From the NCBI GenBank assembly GCA_947466555.1, contig CANIFK010000381.1, forward strand, positions 1-5,795: 5,795 nucleotides of DNA, read 5' to 3'. The stretch's first letter is position 1; the number at the start of each line of letters is the position of its first letter. Positions 1 to 5,682 of the stretch are shown piece after piece. The notes under the pieces are model-generated. The model had not been told where the DNA came from. It saw nothing but the letters and a program-made list of their open reading frames with translations, and did no database searches. The DNA is from Acidobacteriota bacterium. Lineage in GTDB: Bacteria; Acidobacteriota; Terriglobia; Bryobacterales; Bryobacteraceae. The translations under genes were made by a program, and so were the position numbers.

Positions 1-691
1 CGTGACCACGATCGGCGGCACCCTGGCCGGTGAATTCCGCAAAGCGCTGCTTGACGAGTTTCCGAATGCCCGAGTGGCGATTTATGGCGTGGGGGACCGG
101 TTGGTTCGGCTGGCCGGGCTGACGCGTGACGTCGAGGCGCTGGCGAATGCGTCGGCATCGATCGCGGCGATCCCGGGGCGCGATATGCCGTTGTTTTCGA
201 GCATCGAGGCGGCGATGCAGCGGTTCGAGGAGGGCCGGGCGGCGGTCCGGATTCTGGTCGTGTTCGCCGAGGGGGCTCGGCAGGGTACTGGTGGAGAGCC
301 GGGGACGCTGGCTTCCGCGATGGACGCCGCGCAGCGAGCCGGCGTGACGATCTATCCGGTGGCGGTCGCCGCGCAACTTGCACCGACTGTTTCCCGGACG
401 ACCACCACCCGGGGACAACTGTCGCGCCCGTCGAGCACGGGGTTCAGCGTTGCGTCGACGGCGGAGTTCCGCACGCTGGCCGAGAGCGGTGGGAAGGTGC
501 TGTCCGTGCTGCCGAGCGGGAATGTTTTGCCGAGTGTTCTGGGCGAAGTGGCCAAGCGGTTGCGCGATTCCTATGTGGCGAGTTACCAACCGGCGGCCGG
601 TGACAAAGAACGGCGACGGAAGGTGAAAGTGACGCTGCGGGAAAAGGGGGCCGGTAAAGTGATTGGCGGTGAGCGGACGGTGTTGCGATGA
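1..691 (+). CDS. VWFA-related (Acidobacterial-type) protein, 3' part; 5' end outside window
   Basis: The 229 visible residues are the C-terminal part of a von Willebrand factor A-like protein. They align along their whole length with residues ~200-419 of the next gene. Shared blocks include EFPNARVAIYG (residues ~19-29 of the visible part), RILVVFAEG (83-91), AGVTIYPVAV (113-122), LRDSYVASYQPA (187-198) and the end GKVIGGERTVLR. The reading frame is open at the left edge and the DxSxS motif of the fold is absent, so the gene starts upstream. The GTG at position 2 is an internal Val codon. Two MIDAS positions differ from the neighbour: Thr is Met (residue 62, codon 185-187) and Asp is Glu (residue 90, codon 269-271), so metal binding may be weak or lost. 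A Thr/Ser/Arg-rich linker (~129-147) precedes the C-terminal part. The stop TGA overlaps the next start (ATGA). Function is unknown; family members are usually exported and may bind proteins. Confidence 0.85.
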   Translation, partial: VTTIGGTLAGEFRKALLDEFPNARVAIYGVGDRLVRLAGLTRDVEALANASASIAAIPGRDMPLFSSIEAAMQRFEEGRAAVRILVVFAEGARQGTGGEPGTLASAMDAAQRAGVTIYPVAVAAQLAPTVSRTTTTRGQLSRPSSTGFSVASTAEFRTLAESGGKVLSVLPSGNVLPSVLGEVAKRLRDSYVASYQPAAGDKERRRKVKVTLREKGAGKVIGGERTVLR

Positions 692-1947
692 TTCGGGCGG
701 CCCTATTGCTGTTGGCTCCGGTTGTTTGGGCGCAGACGTCGCCGATGGATGTCCGGTTCGGGGCGCAGGCGGGAACGGTGCAGTTTTCGATTCCCGGCAC
801 GGCGGTGCCGCTGGTGGCCGAGGGCGCCGATTGGGTGTGTACGCTGGAGATCGTCTATCGCGTGGTGGACCGCGAGGGCAAGACGCTGGACCAGGCGACG
901 GAGACGATTCCGGTTCGTTTGAACACTGCGCAGAAGCAGGCGGCGACGGCGCAACCGCTGGCGCTGACGCGGCCGTTGCCGAAGCACCCCGCGGCGGCGG
1001 AGTTCCGGGTGGAGATGACGGGGCGGCCGGCCGGGGTGACGTTCGCGGGTTCATTGCCGTTGGGGGCGGCCTCCTTTTCGACCGAGGTGAATTTGGCGCT
1101 GGTGCCGTTTCAGGTGGAGCGAGCCGGAGGGAGGTTGGTGACCGATTTGAAGGACGACGATGTGGTGGTGATGGATGGCGGGGAGGCGCGGAAGGCGAAG
1201 GTGTATGCGATTGGCGGGCGGCAGGCGGACGCGATGCCGTTGGACATTACTCTGCTGTTTGACCGGAGCGGGAGCATGCGGGCCGGTGCCGGGGGGGATC
1301 CGGAGATGTTCCGGAAGGGGATTTTGGAGGAGTTTCCGACGGCGCGGGTGGCGGTGTACGGGTTCAGTGAAAAGTTGATGCAGTTTACGTCGCATACGCG
1401 AGACGAGGCGGAGTTGCAGCGGGCGGTGTCGCAGTTGAACAAGGTGCCGCCAGCGGGGACGCCGCTGTACTGGGCGGTGGCGGAGACGATTCGGCGGTTC
1501 GACCGGAAGCGGCCGGCGGTGCGGATTCTGGCGGTGTTTTCCGATGGGTTGGACAGTGGCAGCGATGTGACGTTTGCACAGGCGATGCGGGAGGCGCAGG
1601 CGGCCGGGGTTGCGATCTACCCGGTTGTGGTGGCGAGTGTCGCGCCGCCGCCTCCTCCGCCGGGGGCGGGGCGCCGGGCGAAGAAGGGAAGCGCGGTGAC
1701 GCCGATGATGAATGCGGCCGGAAGCGCGATGCAGTTCCGCCATTTGGCGGATTCTGGCGGGCTGGATATGTCATCCGCGCCGGGCATGAACAATCTGGCC
1801 TTACTGTTTAGAGAGTTGGGGAAGAAACTGCGGGACGCCTATGTCGCCGCCTATCAGCCGGCGGAAGGGGAGCGGAAGGTGCGGGTGGTGCTGCGCGATC
1901 CGTCGCGGGGAAAGGTGATTGGCGGGACGAGGACGGTGGTGCGGTAG
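688..1947 (+). CDS. Exported VWFA-related Acidobacterial-domain protein
   Basis: A 419-residue protein. Residues 1-16 (MIRAALLLLAPVVWAQ) look like a short Sec signal peptide with likely cleavage after VWA. Residues ~20-130 form a separate beta-rich-looking N-terminal region that I do not recognise. Residues ~131-175 (VNLALVPFQVERAGGRLVTDLKDDDVVVMDG) match the usual opening of the VWFA-related Acidobacterial domain. The VWA fold follows, with a complete MIDAS: D192-x-S194-x-S196 in FDRSGSM, T258 in GTPLY and D286 in FSDG. A six-proline run (320-325) and a basic stretch (GRRAKK) interrupt the fold before the C-terminal block LRDAYVAAYQPAEGERKVRVVLRD. The start ATG (688) lies in an ATGA overlap with the upstream paralogue's stop and directly precedes the signal peptide, so translation is probably coupled. 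A role in metal-dependent protein binding outside the cytoplasm is inferred from the fold; the partner is unknown. Confidence 0.9.
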   Translation: MIRAALLLLAPVVWAQTSPMDVRFGAQAGTVQFSIPGTAVPLVAEGADWVCTLEIVYRVVDREGKTLDQATETIPVRLNTAQKQAATAQPLALTRPLPKHPAAAEFRVEMTGRPAGVTFAGSLPLGAASFSTEVNLALVPFQVERAGGRLVTDLKDDDVVVMDGGEARKAKVYAIGGRQADAMPLDITLLFDRSGSMRAGAGGDPEMFRKGILEEFPTARVAVYGFSEKLMQFTSHTRDEAELQRAVSQLNKVPPAGTPLYWAVAETIRRFDRKRPAVRILAVFSDGLDSGSDVTFAQAMREAQAAGVAIYPVVVASVAPPPPPPGAGRRAKKGSAVTPMMNAAGSAMQFRHLADSGGLDMSSAPGMNNLALLFRELGKKLRDAYVAAYQPAEGERKVRVVLRDPSRGKVIGGTRTVVR

Positions 1948-2115
1948 TTGGCGAATTGGGCGGGTTGGACATGTCGGCCGCGCGGGCGCGGACAAACTGG
2001 CGATTCTCTTCCGAGGTACGTGCGGGATGGGTATGTCGCGGCGCATCGGCCCCGGGGGAGGGGAGCGGTAGGTGAGCGTGGTGCTGCGCGATCCGCCGCG
2101 GGGTAAGGTGATTGA
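1744..2115 (+). repeat. Direct tandem repeat: gene 3' end (1744-1947) and decayed copy (1948-~2115)
   Basis: The two units touch each other at the stop codon. Best-conserved part: 1888-1920 against 2081-2113, 33 bases with two differences by my count. The offset between copies shrinks from 204 bases at the left end to 193 at the right, so the second copy has lost about 11 bases net. A one-base loss near 1958 already breaks its frame. Confidence 0.7.
1948..2115 (+). pseudogene. Decayed copy of a VWFA-related gene 3' end
   Basis: This stretch follows the TAG stop of the VWFA gene directly and resembles the last ~200 bases of that gene. TTGGCG at 1948 matches 1744, GACATGTCGGCCGCG at 1968-1982 matches the GATATGTCATCCGCG segment, and GTGCTGCGCGATCCG at 2081 matches 1888. 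In shifting frames it still spells pieces such as LAILF and VVLRDPPRGKVI. It has a one-base deletion near 1958, about ten bases missing near 2014, and an in-frame TAG at 2069-2071, so it cannot make the C-terminal domain. No start, ribosome site or upstream domain is present. It is either a tandem duplication of the gene's 3' end or the leftover of a third paralogue. Similarity fades after ~2115; bases 2116-2168 show nothing I can name. Confidence 0.65.
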
Positions 2116-2168
2116 CCGGATTTGCCCAGGGGAGATCTGAAATTACGGAATCATCCGGTAGCACGGCT

Positions 2169-2190
2169 CCCGGGGGAATCCGGGTTATTT
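2169..2190 (+). terminator. Possible intrinsic terminator at convergent gene ends
   Basis: CCCGG (2169-2173) pairs with CCGGG (2180-2184) around a six-base loop, followed by TTATTT on the + strand. The stem is only 5 bp but all G:C. It lies downstream of the + strand VWFA genes and right at the TAA stop of the opposing gene. On the - strand no T-run follows, so it fits the + strand only. The short stem keeps confidence low. Confidence 0.35.
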
Positions 2191-2700
2191 ACGCAGCGCG
2201 GCCTGGGCGGCGGTGGTGGCGGCGTTGACGAGGTCGGCCGGCTTCATTTGCTTCTTCACGACGAAGGAAAAGAGTTCGTTCTTGCGGGCGACGACGAGCT
2301 GGCTGAGAGATTCGTTCCAAAAGGCTTTTTCGCCGACGCTGGGTACCCAGGAGAGTGCTTGGGGTTTGACGGTGAGTTGCTGTCCGTCGCGATCGACGGT
2401 GTAGCCCTTGGTGAGTTTTTCAAACCGCGCGTCGAGTTCCTTGATGGCGTTGGGGATGGGCTCGATGCGGATGCTGAAGGACTCATTGGCGCGCGCGGGC
2501 AGTCGGCGGCCACTGCGGAGCGCTTCGCGTAGTTGCGGGCCGGTGGGAGGGAGGCCCATCCAGATGTAGCCGCAGCTGTCGGCGCGGACGATGCGGATGG
2601 GCGTGGATTCGGGTATCTCGAAGACCTGCCGCAGATCCTGTTCGGGGAGATAGGAACAGGGGTCGACGGCGGCCAGGAAAAAAAGGAACAGCGGTGTCAC
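2185..2700 (-). CDS. Small secreted protein with two cysteines, function unknown
   Basis: A 171-residue protein whose function I do not recognise. The N-terminus VTPLFLFFLAAVDPCSYLPE has a hydrophobic core (residues 4-12) with little positive charge. It could be a Sec signal peptide cut near A10-A11, or an anchor. No lipobox is present (VDPC), so lipidation at C15 is unlikely. The layout is C15-SYLPEQDLRQVF, then SCGYIW with C43 (a possible disulfide pair), a charged middle (~50-110), WVPSVGEKAFWNE (118-130), and a strand LVVARKNELFSFVV before a helical end (ALRK). This resembles small exported proteins of the 'PCSLL..DV..VLG...C.Y' type (DUF3558-like), a loose comparison from memory. The start is the GTG at 2700-2698, two bases after the esterase stop. 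The frame stays open further upstream, but that part is antisense-like Arg-rich junk lying inside the esterase gene. Translational coupling to the esterase is likely; no strong ribosome site is visible. Confidence 0.7.
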   Translation of the reverse strand: MTPLFLFFLAAVDPCSYLPEQDLRQVFEIPESTPIRIVRADSCGYIWMGLPPTGPQLREALRSGRRLPARANESFSIRIEPIPNAIKELDARFEKLTKGYTVDRDGQQLTVKPQALSWVPSVGEKAFWNESLSQLVVARKNELFSFVVKKQMKPADLVNAATTAAQAALRK

Positions 2701-2702
2701 GG

Positions 2703-3860
2703 TTAGGCTTTCAGGTGTTTGGCGAGGAAAGGAACGCCGGCGCCGCCGTGGAAGAGGTGGTCGCCGTCGAAGATTTCGTGCTGAGCGGATTCCGCGGCGC
2801 CGAGAGCGGTGTAGACCTGCTTGACGTGCGCGAAGGCCTCTTTGCTGGCGGCGATGGGGAAGATGGGGTCGCGTTCGCCGCTTTCGACGTAGAGCGGCCG
2901 GGGAGCGATGAGGCTGGCGACGTCGTAATTCTCGCACCAGTTAAGAATGCCGGGCACGTAGTTATCGATGCAGTGCGACATGGCGACGATGGAATCTTTG
3001 AACGTGTTCAAATAGCCGCTGATCATGGCCACTTTGAGGCGCGGTTCGAGGGCGGCGGCGAAACTGGTGACGGTGCCGCCACCGCTGATGCCCATGACGC
3101 CGACGCGGGCGGCGTCGATTTCCTTGCGGGTTTCGATCCAGTCGATGGTCCGCATAACGTCGTAGACGCGCCAGCCGACCATGGTTTCTCCGAGGAGCAG
3201 AGCGGCGCCGGCGACGGGTTGGCAGGCGGAGGTGCCGAGCCCCTTTTTCGAAGTGCGGGTATCGCGGCGGCAGCCGAATGCCATGGGTTCGATGGCGATG
3301 GCGGCCATGCCGGCTTCGACGACCTGGATGGCGAAGTCGTGCTGGTAGCCGGCTTTGTCGGTGCGGTCGCGGCCTTTGTCGTCGATGCCGACGATGTCAT
3401 CGACGCCGCGGCCGTGGCCGGGGACGCAGATCATGGCGGGGACGGGGCCCTTGGCGGATTTCGGGGTGAGGAGGTAGCCGAGGACGGCGACGCCGGGTTG
3501 GGATTCGATGACGAATTTTTCGCGGCGGTAGGTGGGGAAGTCGCGGACTTCGAGGGTGATGGGGTTGAGGGGGGACTTCGACTTGGGGAAGCCGCCGACG
3601 AGCTCCTGGACCTTGGCGCGGAGCTTCTTCTGCCAGGCTTCGGTGGTCCGTTTATTGGCGGGTTTGTAAGTCAGCTGCAGGGGCGCGGCGGCGTGGCGGC
3701 GCATGGTGTAGGCGACGGGGTCGAAGGCGGGGAGGGAGACCTTGCTTTCAAAGCCGTTGAGGGCGCCGGTGTAGGTGGTTTCGGCGGCGGGGGCGGCGGC
3801 TGCTGTGGAGAGCGCGGCGGCGGCGAGGCCGAAGCGGCGGCGATTGATTTTGGCGGGCAT
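2703..3860 (-). CDS. Tat-exported alpha/beta hydrolase, acetyl-xylan-esterase-like
   Basis: A 385-residue protein. Residues 1-26 form a twin-arginine signal (INRRRFGLAAAALSTA, likely cut after APAA), so it is exported folded. The hydrolase core runs ~100-385. An oxyanion-loop-like segment CVPGHGRG (145-152) is followed by the nucleophile elbow GISGGG with S259 (codon 3086-3084), the acid D331 in ERDPIFP, and the base H368 in GDHLFHG. Segments GWRVYDVMRTIDWIETRKEID (229-249), SGYLNTFKDSI and NYVPGILNW are typical of the acetyl-xylan-esterase-like hydrolases near Abhydrolase_7. Length is normal for that group and the catalytic set is complete. It probably cleaves ester bonds, such as acetyl or other acyl groups on carbohydrates; the substrate cannot be read from sequence. 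The ATG start has a strong ribosome site and shares one base with the stop of the small membrane protein upstream. The next gene follows after 2 bases. Confidence 0.9.
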   Translation of the reverse strand: MPAKINRRRFGLAAAALSTAAAAPAAETTYTGALNGFESKVSLPAFDPVAYTMRRHAAAPLQLTYKPANKRTTEAWQKKLRAKVQELVGGFPKSKSPLNPITLEVRDFPTYRREKFVIESQPGVAVLGYLLTPKSAKGPVPAMICVPGHGRGVDDIVGIDDKGRDRTDKAGYQHDFAIQVVEAGMAAIAIEPMAFGCRRDTRTSKKGLGTSACQPVAGAALLLGETMVGWRVYDVMRTIDWIETRKEIDAARVGVMGISGGGTVTSFAAALEPRLKVAMISGYLNTFKDSIVAMSHCIDNYVPGILNWCENYDVASLIAPRPLYVESGERDPIFPIAASKEAFAHVKQVYTALGAAESAQHEIFDGDHLFHGGAGVPFLAKHLKA

Positions 3861-4006
3861 TAGTCCTCCTTTTTGTTCCCTTTTTCCTGGAGCTTGTCCA
3901 CAAGCGCGGTCGGGGGATTGACGAGCAGGGCGATGAGAACGACGAAAAACGCGGCGAAGAGCATGCCGCCGACGATCAACCAGTCCAACGCGGGAAGGAA
4001 TATCAC
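3860..4006 (-). CDS. 48-residue single-span membrane protein
   Basis: This small gene reads MIFLPALDWLIVGGMLFAAF at its start, continues FVVLIALLVN, and ends in a charged tail (DKLQEKGNKKED). Residues ~9-29 make one clear transmembrane helix. The tail after ~35 has mixed charge and is probably cytoplasmic. The GTG start (4006-4004) has AGGA just upstream; a stop lies four codons upstream in frame, so it cannot begin much earlier. Its TAA stop shares one base with the esterase ATG (TAATG), the usual sign of coupled translation. This supports a real gene, although it is short and I recognise no family. It may be an accessory or anchoring peptide for the operon; the LDWLIVGG start faintly recalls the first helix of some transporters, but nothing more supports that. 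Confidence 0.6.
   Translation of the reverse strand: MIFLPALDWLIVGGMLFAAFFVVLIALLVNPPTALVDKLQEKGNKKED
3864..3873 (-). promoter_or_regulatory. Strong ribosome binding site for the esterase gene
   Basis: On the - strand the sequence reads AAAAGGAGGA, then CT, then the overlapping TAATG. It is a near-perfect Shine-Dalgarno sequence a few bases before the ATG at 3860. It lies inside the last codons (KKED) of the upstream small gene and confirms the esterase start. Confidence 0.85.
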
Positions 4007-4062
4007 TTTCCTAGTTTAGCTGGTGGGGGTGGATATCGGCGGCGTTGAAATCTATGAAAAAT

Positions 4063-4091
4063 GGAAGAAAAGGGACAAGGGTGGTTGTCCC
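4063..4091 (-). terminator. Intrinsic terminator downstream of cpaF
   Basis: Read on the - strand, GGGACAA (4091-4085) pairs with TTGTCCC (4078-4072) across a CCACCC loop. A T-rich tail TTTTCTTCC (4071-4063) follows. It lies about 45 bases after the cpaF stop and before the next - strand gene, so it separates cpaF from the esterase operon. The seven-base perfect stem plus T tract makes a plausible Rho-independent terminator. The rest of the 128-base gap (4007-4134) shows no further gene. A TAAACT at about 4019-4014 could be a -10 element for the small membrane gene, but no matching -35 is visible. Confidence 0.6.
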
Positions 4092-4134
4092 CTTATTAGG
4101 AAAATGGATAGTGTGGGGGCGGGGGAGGGGGTGT

Positions 4135-5625
4135 TTAGATGTTGACGTCTTGGGCTTCGTCGAAGACGTTGGCTGGCAGTTTGATGCCGCCGATGCGGAG
4201 GCGTTCGAGGATGGCGGGCGTTTCGCCGCTCCATTCGAAACGGCCCTGCACCTTGCCTTCGGCCGTCACGCCGATGCGGCGGAAGCGGAAGATGTCGCGC
4301 ACTTCGATGTGATCGTGCTGGATGCCGATTACTTCGGAGATGTTGATGATTTTGCGTGAGCCATCCTGGAGACGGGAAACCTGCACTACCATCTTGATGG
4401 CGCTGGCGAGCTGTTGGAGGATGACTTTGGTAGGGATTTCGAGATCCGCCATGAGGATCATCGCTTCCAGACGGGAGAAGGCGTCGCGGGGGGAATTGGC
4501 GTGGATTGTCGTCATCGACCCTTCCACACCGGTGTTCATGGCCTGCAACATGTCGAGCGCTTCGGCGCCGCGGCATTCGCCGACGACGATGCGGTCCGGG
4601 CGCATACGGAGGGCGGTGCGGACCAGTTGGCGCTGGTTGATGCCGCCTTCTTTGTTGAGATTCGGCGGGCGGGTTTCAAACTTGATGACGTGGCGTTGCT
4701 GGAGCTGGAGTTCGGCCGTGTCCTCGATGGTGATGATGCGTTCATCGGAGGGGATGAAGCGGCTGACGGCGTTGAGCGTCGTGGTTTTGCCGGAGCCGGT
4801 ACCGCCGGAGATGAGGATGGTCGTCTTGGCCTGGACGCATGCGGCGAGGAACTGCAGCATGGTGGGCATGATCGTTTTGTTGGCGATCATTTCGTCACTG
4901 GTGATGACGTGGCGGCCGAAGCGGCGGATGGACAGCGACGGGCCATCGAGGGCGAGCGGCGGGATGATGGCGTTGACGCGGGAGCCATCTTTGAGGCGGG
5001 CGTCGACGATGGGTTGGGCTTCATCGACGCGGCGACCGACCTGGGCGACAATCTTTTCGATGATGTGGAGCAGGTGGGCGTTGTCGCGGAAACGGACCGG
5101 TGTGAGTTGCAGGCGGCCCTGGCGTTCGATGAAGACCTTGTCGAAGCTGTTGACCAGGATGTCGGAGATGCTGGCTTCTTTGAGCAGCGGCTCCAGGGGG
5201 CCGAGGCCGAGGACTTCGTCGAGCACCTCTTCGACGATCTTGTTCTGCTCGGCGGTAGTCATGGGGACGCGCTCATCATCGAGCAGCTTTTCCACGACGC
5301 GGCCGATTTCGCTGCGGACGCGTTCCTTGGGGATGGAGGAGACGCGGTCGACGTCGAGGACGCCGATTAACTTTTTGTGAATTTCCGACTTGAGTTCGAA
5401 GTAGCGGTCCGTGGTGCGGGCGGCGTTGGAGGTGGCCGGATGGCGTTCCTTCGGTGCTTCGCGTTCTGGCGCATTGGCGGCGCCGGGGCGCTTGGCGACG
5501 GGCGTTCCGGCGGGGCGCGGGGCTTTGGCAACGGTCTCGGTGGCCTTGGCGGCCATCAACTGGGCCAAAGACGGGCGGCCGGCGGGAGCCGGAGAGGATT
5601 CAGGCGGTTTGGGGTCGGTGGACAC
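4135..5625 (-). CDS. cpaF: CpaF/TadA-type secretion ATPase
   Basis: A 496-residue cytoplasmic ATPase of the type II/IV secretion superfamily. Such proteins form hexameric motors that drive assembly of Flp/Tad-type pili or related secretion systems. Residues 1-70 are Pro/Ala/Lys-rich and probably disordered. Residues ~73-240 are the N-terminal domain, with LGLGPLEPLLKEASISDILVN at 139-159 typical of CpaF. The motor domain has Walker A GGTGSGKTT (274-282, K280), Asp box ITIEDTAEL (298-306), Walker B region RPDRIVVGE (342-350, E350) and His box MTTIHANSPRD (371-381, H375). All key residues are intact. It starts at GTG (5625-5623); an in-frame stop lies just upstream and no strong ribosome site is seen. 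Neither cpaE nor tadB/tadC is next to it in the window: the upstream side is a divergent gene and the downstream side a terminator, so it looks monocistronic. The ATPase family is clear; the exact system it serves is inferred. Confidence 0.93.
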   Translation of the reverse strand: MSTDPKPPESSPAPAGRPSLAQLMAAKATETVAKAPRPAGTPVAKRPGAANAPEREAPKERHPATSNAARTTDRYFELKSEIHKKLIGVLDVDRVSSIPKERVRSEIGRVVEKLLDDERVPMTTAEQNKIVEEVLDEVLGLGPLEPLLKEASISDILVNSFDKVFIERQGRLQLTPVRFRDNAHLLHIIEKIVAQVGRRVDEAQPIVDARLKDGSRVNAIIPPLALDGPSLSIRRFGRHVITSDEMIANKTIMPTMLQFLAACVQAKTTILISGGTGSGKTTTLNAVSRFIPSDERIITIEDTAELQLQQRHVIKFETRPPNLNKEGGINQRQLVRTALRMRPDRIVVGECRGAEALDMLQAMNTGVEGSMTTIHANSPRDAFSRLEAMILMADLEIPTKVILQQLASAIKMVVQVSRLQDGSRKIINISEVIGIQHDHIEVRDIFRFRRIGVTAEGKVQGRFEWSGETPAILERLRIGGIKLPANVFDEAQDVNI

Positions 5626-5653
5626 GCGTGGGAAAAATTCTCAAACCCAAGGT

Positions 5654-5682
5654 AGCATGAGAAGTTGCTGACAAGACGTCAA
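5654..5682 (-). promoter_or_regulatory. Possible cpaF promoter
   Basis: On the - strand TTGACG (5682-5677) is followed after 17 bases by CATGCT (5659-5654). The -35 matches the consensus at five of six bases, the -10 at only three. A start of transcription near 5647 would leave a leader of ~20 bases before the GTG. The -35 lies inside the first codons of the divergent sulfatase-like gene. Weak -10, so tentative. Confidence 0.3.

Noticed and set aside
663..1262. Overlapping + strand frame of 199 codons inside the second VWFA gene
   Set aside because: Its product is Gly/Arg-rich without any domain; the neighbouring frame carries the signal peptide and VWA motifs.
1051..1743. Arg/His-rich - strand frame of 230 codons across the VWFA gene
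   Set aside because: Composition is typical of an antisense shadow in G+C-rich DNA, with no motif, and it lies within a confidently coding + strand gene.
2142..2156. Short palindromic stretch CGGAATCATCCG as a terminator for the - strand operon
   Set aside because: The stem is only four bases and no proper T-run follows; not better than chance.
2701..2937. Upstream extension of the 171-residue protein into the esterase gene
   Set aside because: The extra residues are an Arg-rich run that is out of frame with and inside the esterase. The GTG at 2700 gives a hydrophobic N-terminus and a normal 2-base spacing.
2694..3863. Long + strand open frame (389 codons) exactly opposite the esterase gene
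   Set aside because: The translation is Gly/Asp/Ala-rich with no domain, while the opposite strand encodes a hydrolase with full catalytic motifs and a ribosome site. It is a by-product of high G+C third positions.
4322..5380. Two long + strand open frames opposite cpaF (4322-5380 and 4414-5370)
   Set aside because: Both are antisense to a clear CpaF with all ATPase motifs. Their translations are low-complexity (Ser/Arg/Met-rich or Asp/Ala/Gly-rich).
5657..5671. ATG at 5657 as start of the sulfatase-like gene
   Set aside because: It is in another frame and reaches a TGA after four codons, so it cannot start the RRQFALAAL signal peptide.
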